A stretch of 38,228 bases of DNA, taken from assembly GCA_039199225.1 (NCBI GenBank), contig JBCCSZ010000023.1, positions 1 through 38,228 of the forward strand, written 5' to 3'. Within the stretch, counting starts at the first letter, position 1. Every line of letters starts with the position of its first letter. The position numbers were made by a program, and so were the translations under genes. The notes below the pieces were generated by a model. It saw nothing but the letters and a program-made list of their open reading frames with translations. It did not search any database and was not told where the DNA came from. Source of the DNA: JBCCSZ01 sp039199225 (lineage in GTDB: Bacteria; Bacteroidota; Bacteroidia; Chitinophagales; Saprospiraceae). This document shows positions 8,533-16,192 of the stretch, piece after piece.

Positions 8533-9372
8533 ATGAAACAACTATTGCCCATTTTTCTTTTGACCCTGAACGTACTGGCTGTAAAAGCCCAATTGCCCGA
8601 ACCGCCGAAAGGCTACCATTGGGAGAAAAATTCCGAATTTTCAGATGAATTCAACGAGGCTCAGCTGGACAACACAAAGTGGTACGACCGTTCGCCCTAC
8701 TGGGTGCATGGAAGACCTCCGGCAACTTTCAGGGCATCTGCTGTATCGGTTCAAAATGGCATGCTGCAGATCAAAAACCAACCCCTAGTGCCAAAAGACG
8801 AGAAATACCATATTGCAGGAGGAGCGGTTGCGTCGGTTAGCAAGCAGGCATTGTTTGGCTACTACGAAGTTCGGATGAAGGCTTCCAGTATTTCGATGTC
8901 GTCTACCTTTTGGCTCAAGAACAAGCCAGAAAGTCCGGACTGTCCCCGCGAGCAACAGGAATTGGACATTGTAGAAGCGGTTGGAATGAAGAAAAGAGGC
9001 TATGACTTTAACAACTATATGAAGTCGAACAGCCATATTTTCCGTTGGGATTGCGATGGCAAAAAGACCGTTTTATCAGAGGGTGGTCAGTGCGAAATTG
9101 TTCCACCAGCCAGCGAGGCTTTTCACAATTATGCTTGTTGGTGGGTTGATGAAAATACCCTGAAGTTCTATCTGGATGGCGAGCATAAATTTACGGTTCA
9201 TCCCAAGAAACCCTTCGACCGGCCGATGTACATGCACCTGGTCACGGAGACCTATAATTGGGAAGACCCTCCCACCACGGAGGAACTCACGAACGATGCC
9301 ATCAATACGACCTACTACGATTGGATAAGAAGTTACAAACTTGTAAAAGATGTTTCAGATTCTGAAAACTAA
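8533..9372 (+). CDS. GH16 endo-beta-galactanase (agarase/porphyranase-like)
   Basis: An endo-acting retaining hydrolase of family GH16, predicted to cut beta-1,4 linkages in an agar/porphyran-type galactan. The 279-residue protein has a Sec signal (MKQLLPIFLL through about residue 19, ending VKAQ) and then one catalytic jelly-roll domain. It shows the signature ELDIVE at 143-148, which gives Glu143 as nucleophile, Asp145 as helper and Glu148 as acid/base. The GRPPATFR segment (60-67) followed by NGMLQIKN resembles agar-active GH16 enzymes more than laminarinases, but subfamily placement needs a tree. There is no lipobox or T9SS domain, so it is probably periplasmic or released. Its 3' end overlaps the next sulfatase gene by 23 bases, implying one plus-strand operon. 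Confidence 0.9.
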   Translation: MKQLLPIFLLTLNVLAVKAQLPEPPKGYHWEKNSEFSDEFNEAQLDNTKWYDRSPYWVHGRPPATFRASAVSVQNGMLQIKNQPLVPKDEKYHIAGGAVASVSKQALFGYYEVRMKASSISMSSTFWLKNKPESPDCPREQQELDIVEAVGMKKRGYDFNNYMKSNSHIFRWDCDGKKTVLSEGGQCEIVPPASEAFHNYACWWVDENTLKFYLDGEHKFTVHPKKPFDRPMYMHLVTETYNWEDPPTTEELTNDAINTTYYDWIRSYKLVKDVSDSEN

Positions 9373-11191
9373 CTGCTCAATGGGGCTATTTGCAGCCTTG
9401 CTTTTTCAATTAATGGCTTGCCAATCCCCAGAAGCGGCCAATGCACCAGAAACGCTAAGACGTCCAAATGTCTTACTGATTATGACCGACGATCAGGGCT
9501 ATGGTGACCTGGGCTGCAACGGCAATCCTTTGATCCGAACGCCCCATTTGGACCAACTTCAAAAAGAAAGCGTTGTCTTCAGTAATTTCCATGTGGGTAC
9601 GACCTGCGCACCGACCCGAGCTGGCCTGCTGTCGGGTGTCCACTGCAATCGAACGGGGACCTGGCATACGGTCAACGGACGGTCTTTTTTGAGTACCCGA
9701 TTTCCAAGCCTTGCCAGCCTATTGAAAAAAGGAGGCTATCGCAGTGGCATCTTCGGCAAGTGGCATTTGGGAGATAACTTTCCCTACCGACCACAGGATC
9801 GCGGCTTTGACGAAGTCCTCATCCACGGTGGCGGCGGGATTGGCCAAACGCCTGATGCCTGGAACAACGATTACTTCAACGATACCTATTTCCACAATGG
9901 AAGGCCGCAGAAATACAATGGTTATTGTACCGACATTTGGTTTGCAGAAGCTTTGAAGTTTATGAAGACCTGCTCTGCGGATGGCCAACAACCCTTCTTT
10001 TGCTACATCAGCACCAATGCCCCCCACGGTCCACATCACGTTCCGCAGTCTTACATCGATCTTTACAAGGAAGACGCAAGGGTACCGAATCCCAATTTTT
10101 ATGGTCAGATCACAAACATCGACGACAATTTCGGTCAATTGGAACAGCAACTCAGAGATTGGGAGATATTGGACAATACCATCCTCATCTTTCTGACAGA
10201 CAATGGGACTGCCCAAGGGGTTTCTTTTGGAAAAGAAGGAGAAGTGCTCAAGGGCTTCAATGCCTCCATGCGAGGTACCAAGGGGTCGGAATACGAAGGG
10301 GGCCATCGCGTTCCACTGTTCATAAAATTTCCAGAACGCCTGAACATCTCGCCACGCTCTTTTGGTGAGTTGACAAGCTATACGGACTTAGCTCCTACCC
10401 TGCTGGATTTGCTCGACATTCAAGCGGACACCAAAACAAGCTTTGATGGCCTCAGCCTCAAACCCTTGATTACACAAGGGCAGCAAGACAAGCTGAAAGA
10501 TCGCCTACTGATCGTGGATACCCAGCGCAATGCATTTCCGAAAAAATGGAAAAATAGCAGTGTGATGCAAAACAAGTGGCGCTTGGTCAACAATCGCGAA
10601 TTGTACGATCTGTCCCAAGACCCCGGTCAGCAAGTCAACCTCATTGAGCAGCATCCAGAAGTAGCGCAGCGATTGTCAGAGGGCTACGAAAGCTGGTGGG
10701 CTGATCTGCAGGCTGATTTAAAGATGGAGAATCGCATCATCGTCGGCCACGAGGAGGAGAATCCGACTTTGCTGACCAGCCACGATTGGTACAGCGAGCA
10801 AGACCCGCCCTGGCACCAGCGGCACATCCGTTCTGGCAAAGCCGACAATGGCAGTTGGCGACTGGAGATAGAAACCGAGGGTCCTTACCACATCCGGCTG
10901 CACCGTTGGCCGCCTTCCATCCGCCAGACCTTCATTGCTCCGGTTGCGGCCGGTCAAGAGATAGACGGAGGGGTTCCCTACGAGCCAGGCGTATCATTGG
11001 ATGCCAATCGCGCGCAAATCGAAATCCAGGATCAACAACTGGAAACGACGCACCTGGTCGAAGATGCTTTTTTTGAATTTTCCATCGAACTGAAAAAAGG
11101 AAAGGCCGACCTCCAAAGTTGGATATATTACGACGATGAGCAGGTCCGAGGTGCCTACTATGTAGAAATCATTAAATCAGAAGCTTGGTAA
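9350..11191 (+). CDS. S1 family arylsulfatase-like sulfatase (CAPTR type)
   Basis: A type I sulfatase with formylglycine motif CAPTRAGLLSG, where Cys86 is the predicted modified residue and Arg90 the partner. Thr89 replaces the commoner serine, which is tolerated in this family. Asp47-Asp48 (MTDDQGYGDLG) are metal ligands, GKWHLGD is the lysine/histidine active-site segment, and FLTDNG holds later metal ligands. The 613 residues are longer than usual because a C-terminal beta-sandwich (about 480-613) follows the catalytic domain, as in arylsulfatase-A-like enzymes. A lipobox, LMAC (Cys24), predicts lipid anchoring. The start at 9350 is chosen because it supplies a charged N-region and overlaps the GH16 gene by 23 bases. 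An alternative ATG lies at 9380. The substrate is probably a sulfated galactose or L-galactose residue, inferred from context. Confidence 0.92.
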   Translation: MFQILKTNCSMGLFAALLFQLMACQSPEAANAPETLRRPNVLLIMTDDQGYGDLGCNGNPLIRTPHLDQLQKESVVFSNFHVGTTCAPTRAGLLSGVHCNRTGTWHTVNGRSFLSTRFPSLASLLKKGGYRSGIFGKWHLGDNFPYRPQDRGFDEVLIHGGGGIGQTPDAWNNDYFNDTYFHNGRPQKYNGYCTDIWFAEALKFMKTCSADGQQPFFCYISTNAPHGPHHVPQSYIDLYKEDARVPNPNFYGQITNIDDNFGQLEQQLRDWEILDNTILIFLTDNGTAQGVSFGKEGEVLKGFNASMRGTKGSEYEGGHRVPLFIKFPERLNISPRSFGELTSYTDLAPTLLDLLDIQADTKTSFDGLSLKPLITQGQQDKLKDRLLIVDTQRNAFPKKWKNSSVMQNKWRLVNNRELYDLSQDPGQQVNLIEQHPEVAQRLSEGYESWWADLQADLKMENRIIVGHEEENPTLLTSHDWYSEQDPPWHQRHIRSGKADNGSWRLEIETEGPYHIRLHRWPPSIRQTFIAPVAAGQEIDGGVPYEPGVSLDANRAQIEIQDQQLETTHLVEDAFFEFSIELKKGKADLQSWIYYDDEQVRGAYYVEIIKSEAW

Positions 11192-11208
11192 TTTAATTCT
11201 TTATAAAA

Positions 11209-12681
11209 ATGAAAAAATACCTATACCTATTCAGCCTACTTTTACTTTGGGCTTGTGGTGCGCAGTCGCCTCAAGAAGAAGATACCCCACCAAATGTTTT
11301 GCTAATTATTGGAGACGACCACGGCTATGCCGATCTGGGTTCTGCCAAATTGGCCGACGATGTTTCCACCCCCAATTTTGATCGCCTTGCACAATCAGGC
11401 ATGCACTTTCAAAATGCCTATGCGACCAGTCCGATTTGCAGTCCTTCAAGAGTTGGTTTGCTGACGGGGGCTTATCACCAACGCCAAAAGGTATTTTGGT
11501 ATGGCGGCGGTGGCATTTCTGATCCAGCCATTCCCACTATTGCAGAGCTGCTTCTGCAAAATGGATATGCTACGGGTTATTTTGGGAAGTTTCACTATGG
11601 AAGTAAGGATACCGATACAGCGCATCGGAGTTTTCCGCTCAACCACGGATTCCAGGAGCTTTACGGTTGCAATGGAGGGCGGAAGCACTACCTAATCCAC
11701 AACAATGAAAAGGAGGCTGCTTTTCAAACTAAAATGGCAAAGGCGCCCAAACCCAAGCAAAGTCTGCGCATGGAAGGCTTTTGGAATCAGAAGCAACGAG
11801 AAAATATCGAGGGCTTTTCTACAGAGATTATTGCCCAAAAAGGGATCGACTTTATGAAAAGGCAAATTGATGCCCAGCAAGCGTTCTTTGCTACGGTTTC
11901 TTTCAATGCGGTACATAATTTTACCCACCAACTGCCCAAGGAATACCTCGAGGAGCATCAATTGGAAGGTTATCACGATTGGGACCCCGATAAGGAGACT
12001 TATTACGATTGGTACCAGAAGGGGCGCAAGCCGAATAATCCGGAGGGGCGGGCGCACTACTTGGGGCAATTGCACTATTTGGATAGGGAGCTTGGTCGTT
12101 TGCTGGACTTTTTGGAAGAAGCGGACCAGCTTGAAAATACCCTCATTGTCTACATCGGTGACAATGGAGGTTCCACCCAGATTTATGCGAACAACAGCCC
12201 ATTTAAAGGTGGAAAGTACACCATGTACGAGGGCGGTCTGCGCGTTCCATTGATGATCTCCTGGCAGGGCAAATATGCAAAAAATCAAGTGTCCAAAAAT
12301 TTAGTGAGTGCCTTGGATGTACTGCCCACCATTTGCGAAGCCACTGCTACCCCACTGCCTAAGTTGTTTGATGGACTCAGCTTACACTCCCTGCTCAATG
12401 GCAGCAATCCGGCCATCCAGCATGAAGACTTATTCTGGTGGGGCGGCGAACAGGCTTCCGTACGGTCCGGAGATTGGAAGTACCGTTGGGCCAACGATTC
12501 CGATTCGAGCTTTGCCCGTTCTTCTACGGCCTACGAAGGCGTATCTTTGGAGTTGGGACAGTTCTTATACCAACTGGAAACGCCCAGTCCGGAAGTGGAA
12601 GATGTCAAAGAGCAGCATCCTGAGATACTGGAAAAAATGGAAGCCAAGCTGGATAAATGGAAGGAGGAAGTGGGCATCTAG
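11209..12681 (+). CDS. S1 family sulfatase lipoprotein (CSPSR type)
   Basis: The third S1 sulfatase of the window, 490 residues. Motif CSPSRVGLLTG gives Cys77 as predicted formylglycine and Arg81 as partner. Asp36-Asp37 (IIGDDHGYADLG) bind the metal, GKFHYG is the active-site lysine segment, and YIGDNGG holds later metal ligands. The signal ends in a lipobox, LWAC (Cys16). It begins 17 bases after the preceding sulfatase, so the two are co-transcribed with GH16. It differs clearly from the other two sulfatases around the substrate pocket (for example YHQRQKVFWYGGGG after the motif), which suggests a different sulfate position or sugar. Its TAG stop lies within a CTAG shared with the stop of the convergent gene, leaving no room for a terminator. 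Confidence 0.92.
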   Translation: MKKYLYLFSLLLLWACGAQSPQEEDTPPNVLLIIGDDHGYADLGSAKLADDVSTPNFDRLAQSGMHFQNAYATSPICSPSRVGLLTGAYHQRQKVFWYGGGGISDPAIPTIAELLLQNGYATGYFGKFHYGSKDTDTAHRSFPLNHGFQELYGCNGGRKHYLIHNNEKEAAFQTKMAKAPKPKQSLRMEGFWNQKQRENIEGFSTEIIAQKGIDFMKRQIDAQQAFFATVSFNAVHNFTHQLPKEYLEEHQLEGYHDWDPDKETYYDWYQKGRKPNNPEGRAHYLGQLHYLDRELGRLLDFLEEADQLENTLIVYIGDNGGSTQIYANNSPFKGGKYTMYEGGLRVPLMISWQGKYAKNQVSKNLVSALDVLPTICEATATPLPKLFDGLSLHSLLNGSNPAIQHEDLFWWGGEQASVRSGDWKYRWANDSDSSFARSSTAYEGVSLELGQFLYQLETPSPEVEDVKEQHPEILEKMEAKLDKWKEEVGI

Positions 12682-13595
12682 TAGGCCCGGATGAATCGAA
12701 AGTCAAAATGCTCCTTTTCATTCTGCAGTACGCCAAAGTAGCTGCCAGAAGGTAGGTCCTCCAAGGGGAGTTCATATCGATCGGTCAAGCGAATATCTTT
12801 TCGGACAAGCAATCGGCCAGCTGTATCGCGGATGTACAGCTGGAAGCTTCTTTCCCAAATATTGTTGCAATCCAATACCAACTGCAGAGGATCATCGACC
12901 GGATTGGGAAATACACTCAGTTGACAAGTGTCCCTTGGGATTCTGGTAGGTTCCTGGTACTCGAGATTGCTGAAGCAAGATTCAGCCTTCAAAGAAATTG
13001 TACCGATTAAATCATCCCGATAAGCAGCCAGTTCGAAAACATTGTCGCCCAGCGGATTAGTCCACCAGCCTTCTATGAATCCACTACTGGGTCCGAGGTG
13101 GCCATACATTTTCAACTGCACGCTTGGATTGAGCAACAACTCCATATCCGCGATGTGGATGTCCTCTGCTGCAAAGGTAGAAGAGTCTATCCTGGTCACG
13201 AGGAATTCTGAATTGAACAGATAAGTCAGAACCGTATCGGCCGTTCGGTATCGGGTATCGTATAGGTAAAACAGAGGCGATCCCTTGCCATAGATGAAAA
13301 AGATCGAGTCGTTCCGTTCAAAATAAAGATAATCCTGATTGTAGCGGTCCAGGTTTTCGGGGCTGTCTACTTCAACGACCTGCCCGCGCATCAGCTTGAC
13401 ATTCCAGGGGTCGATGAAGGTATCCTTGACCAAACGCAGCCCGATGTAAGCTTCTAGCTTGTGGTCTGTTGTCAGGTATTGGTAGCACCACTCGGCTCCC
13501 GGAGGTGCAAAATCCGATTGTGCGTCCAGCGAAAGGGCTGCCAGCAGGCTCATCCACAACAAAAGGAAGCATCTACCTATGGAATGCCTGGCCAT
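12678..13595 (-). CDS. Secreted protein of unknown function with T9SS sorting domain
   Basis: I do not recognise the main domain. The 305-residue product has a Sec signal (hydrophobic run to about residue 26, LDAQ), then about 190 residues of beta-rich sequence containing EWCYQYL, LRLVKDTF and YLYDTRYRTADTV. The last 80 residues form a type A T9SS sorting domain (LSVFPNPVDDPLQL, DTAGRLL, LPSGSYFGVL). Export across the outer membrane is therefore predicted. The ATG at 13595 overlaps the TGA of the beta-helix gene as TGATG; a GTG three bases upstream is the alternative. This coupling makes it the last gene of the GH86 unit. Similar small T9SS proteins occur widely in Saprospiria without known activity. 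A surface accessory or binding role is only a guess. Confidence 0.75.
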   Translation of the reverse strand: MARHSIGRCFLLLWMSLLAALSLDAQSDFAPPGAEWCYQYLTTDHKLEAYIGLRLVKDTFIDPWNVKLMRGQVVEVDSPENLDRYNQDYLYFERNDSIFFIYGKGSPLFYLYDTRYRTADTVLTYLFNSEFLVTRIDSSTFAAEDIHIADMELLLNPSVQLKMYGHLGPSSGFIEGWWTNPLGDNVFELAAYRDDLIGTISLKAESCFSNLEYQEPTRIPRDTCQLSVFPNPVDDPLQLVLDCNNIWERSFQLYIRDTAGRLLVRKDIRLTDRYELPLEDLPSGSYFGVLQNEKEHFDFRFIRAY

Positions 13596-16177
13596 CACAG
13601 TTTCATCAGCTTACCGACTCTAAGTTTGTTGTTGGATTTCAGATAGATAAAGTAAATGCCACTGCCCAATTTTTGTACATTGACAGATTCTTTGGGTGCT
13701 AATTGGGCTTGGTAATGTACCTGCTTGCCACTGTAGTCGAAAATAAACAGTTCCGATGTTTCCAACTCCTCCGTGTCGATCTGGAAGATGCCACTGCTGG
13801 GGTTGGGAAAAATATTCAGTTGATCGGAAGTGCTGAATGGCTCATCGACATCGGTAAAGAATGGATTGGTCGTCCAGGTTGCTCCGGGAATCCAAGGGTC
13901 GAGACCACTTTCAAAGGCACCTGCATCCGGTGCGCTGCCCGTAAAATCCAGCTCGATGCCATCGACGGTTTTACCATAATCAATGGCACTGCTTCCTGCC
14001 TTCAGCCGAAAGTCATTGTTCTCCCTGTCCATAAAAGGAGATTCGGTGACCGACAGATTTTTGTCGATGTCCGTTCCTTTCCAGGTACCTTCGTTGGATA
14101 AGTTGTTGAAGACTTCTACGTCTTGCAGTCGGGTGCCATTTGGTAGCCAGGTCCCCATTGATTCGCTGACATTCCAGATGGAGTTGTTGTAAATGTCGAT
14201 GTACCAATCATCCCAATTCATTTGAATGCCCGTCCATTCCATGTTGGTGATTACATTGTGGTGAACCGACCAATATTTAGAAGAATTATCGAGGTAGATG
14301 CCTGTTGCTTTGTAGTGGGTTCCGGGCGATTCACAATCGTGGACAAAATTGTGGTGGATTTCGCTGTAGTGTTCGCCACAACAGGTGTAAAAAGGGCCGC
14401 AGTCGTCGTTGATCAGATTGCTGTGGTGCATATCGTTGTAAGAGATCACAGAATTTTGATTGACGCTTTGGATGAGGTCGCGGCCGCCATTGTAGATCGT
14501 ACTTTGGTGGACGGTAGAGTTTTTGCCGGCGCGCATTAGGATGGGCGCACTGTAGGAGCCGACATAATTGAAGTCGTGGATGATGCAATCTTCGATGGTA
14601 TTGCCGTCTCCTGCTACATGTACGCCCGTGTGGGCGCCCCAGGCAATTTCGCAACGCTCTACGCGATTGTTGGTACCTCTGAGGTTGATGCTTTGGGTAT
14701 TTGTAAAGGCAGCTTCCCCGACGCCAAAGCCGTGGCTGCCCCAGGTGACCTTTAGATTTCGGACGATGTTACCCCTAGCAGCACCGATGATTTCGATGTT
14801 GCAACCGAAATGGTCGATTCCATCGAGTACAATGTAGCTTTTGTTGGCCAAATTGAATCCTTTGGTCCGCTTTTTCATACGCACTTGACCATCCTCGGGT
14901 TGTACGCCACCAGGCGTTTGTAGAAACAAAGTTTGGATGGCTCGTTGAAAATAAAACTCGTATTCGTAGTCCAGTGCTTCTTTGACATTGTACAGCACAT
15001 ACAAACCGCCATTGGCTGGATTGTGGGCATCTCCTTCCCAACCACTAGGACCTATGAATTCGATGCGTCCCTGGGAGGCGGCAGTGATGCGCTCTCGCCA
15101 GGAGGTCCAGCGGCTGTTGCCCAAATACCAGACAAAACCGCCTTCCTGCCACTGATAATTGGGAAAGTTGCCGGTCATGTGGCTCAAGCTTCCACCACTG
15201 TTGCTGTTGCCATCAACCGTAAAGGGGTTGCCATCGATATTATTGGGATAGCGGGCCAAATCGCACAACCGATCGTCGTACAAAACCATATTGTCGTCTC
15301 CCAAATTGAAAGGAACTTGTAGCTTGTAAATATTTCCTTGATCCCTTGTCCAGCCGTTCAGTGGCTCCATACCGGATACGATGACTTCTGCCCCTTCCAT
15401 AGCTTGATAGAGGATGGGTTGGTTGATGGTTCCAGTTTTGAGTGGCGTGATGGTCTCGCGGTAAGTACCTGCCCCAATGAAGACCGTATCGCCTTTTTCT
15501 GCTACATCGGCTGCCTTTTGGATGGTTAAAAAGGGCTGTTCTGCCGATCCGTCGTTGGAATCGTCGCCGTCTTTTGCCACATAATAAACCTTTGAAGGGA
15601 GGCTGCCACTGCCACCAAGGGGCTCGAAGCGGATGTTGTCGATTTGGTATGTACCTACTTTTTCGGCAAAGCCAAACATCAGGACCATCGAATTGTAATC
15701 GGGTGTTCCTTGGAGCATTTGCGGAGTGATGGTATCTGAGAATGAAAACCACTGCTCGTCTCCCTGGAAGCCGATGAGGTCGTTGTTCCAAGCGACTCCC
15801 CAAGTAGCTCCGCCGATTTCGGGATGGGAATAGAGAGTGACACCTACCTGCTCGGCATTCCCGGAATTGCTTTTGACATCAAAAGAAAGAATATAGGATT
15901 TCCCCTCTTCAACGCCCAACTGTGTTTTTCGGACATAGCCTTTGAATGGTTCCGAAGGAGTAGACATGTTGACGACCACTTCCAGGGATTTGCTGCCTTC
16001 GCTGGCAGAGGCTTCAGTGGCTGTGTAGGTGAGGTCGGCTCCACCCCAAAAGCCAGTATCCCAGCTGGCCAAATCATTTTCAAAGCTTGGGTTGTCGATC
16101 AGGTTTTGTGCCGAGAGGTGCTCACAGCATAAAAGGAGGCTGCAAAACAGATAGAGGAATGTCTTTCGGAGACTCAT
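13595..16177 (-). CDS. Right-handed beta-helix protein with CBM-like and T9SS domains, putative carbohydrase
   Basis: An 860-residue exported protein. After a Sec signal (to about residue 23) comes a galactose-binding-like/CBM-type module (about 25-190; NLIDNPSFEND, IDNIRFEPLG). A DUF1565-type start of a parallel beta-helix follows (about 195-240; YYVAKDGDDSNDGS, GAGTYRETI). Many NxxxxCxI-type helix coils rich in histidine run to about 680, including NDDCGPFYTCCGEHYSEIHH. The C-terminus (about 785-860) is a T9SS sorting domain (LNIFPNPSSGIF, LGSGIYFIYL). This architecture matches glycoside hydrolases and lyases with beta-helix folds, such as families around GH120 and GH141, but I cannot assign one or name catalytic residues. 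It sits 15 bases after GH86 and overlaps the next gene, so a role in breaking the same glycan is likely. Confidence 0.82.
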   Translation of the reverse strand: MSLRKTFLYLFCSLLLCCEHLSAQNLIDNPSFENDLASWDTGFWGGADLTYTATEASASEGSKSLEVVVNMSTPSEPFKGYVRKTQLGVEEGKSYILSFDVKSNSGNAEQVGVTLYSHPEIGGATWGVAWNNDLIGFQGDEQWFSFSDTITPQMLQGTPDYNSMVLMFGFAEKVGTYQIDNIRFEPLGGSGSLPSKVYYVAKDGDDSNDGSAEQPFLTIQKAADVAEKGDTVFIGAGTYRETITPLKTGTINQPILYQAMEGAEVIVSGMEPLNGWTRDQGNIYKLQVPFNLGDDNMVLYDDRLCDLARYPNNIDGNPFTVDGNSNSGGSLSHMTGNFPNYQWQEGGFVWYLGNSRWTSWRERITAASQGRIEFIGPSGWEGDAHNPANGGLYVLYNVKEALDYEYEFYFQRAIQTLFLQTPGGVQPEDGQVRMKKRTKGFNLANKSYIVLDGIDHFGCNIEIIGAARGNIVRNLKVTWGSHGFGVGEAAFTNTQSINLRGTNNRVERCEIAWGAHTGVHVAGDGNTIEDCIIHDFNYVGSYSAPILMRAGKNSTVHQSTIYNGGRDLIQSVNQNSVISYNDMHHSNLINDDCGPFYTCCGEHYSEIHHNFVHDCESPGTHYKATGIYLDNSSKYWSVHHNVITNMEWTGIQMNWDDWYIDIYNNSIWNVSESMGTWLPNGTRLQDVEVFNNLSNEGTWKGTDIDKNLSVTESPFMDRENNDFRLKAGSSAIDYGKTVDGIELDFTGSAPDAGAFESGLDPWIPGATWTTNPFFTDVDEPFSTSDQLNIFPNPSSGIFQIDTEELETSELFIFDYSGKQVHYQAQLAPKESVNVQKLGSGIYFIYLKSNNKLRVGKLMKL

Positions 16178-16192
16178 TGGTTGTAGTTTGAA

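Noticed and set aside
8269..8541. A 90-codon minus-strand ORF in the sulfatase-GH16 divergent gap
   Set aside because: It overlaps the GH16 start, has no signal or family features, and occupies a region expected to hold two promoters.
10135..10347. Antisense ORFs throughout the sulfatase, GH86 and HTCS genes
   Set aside because: They are shadows of well-supported genes, lacking motifs, signals and plausible starts.
80..12681. Fucoidan PUL as an alternative interpretation, based on GH29 plus sulfatases
   Set aside because: GH86 and agar-like GH16 are not fucoidan enzymes, and no known fucoidanase family is visible; not excluded for a mixed substrate.
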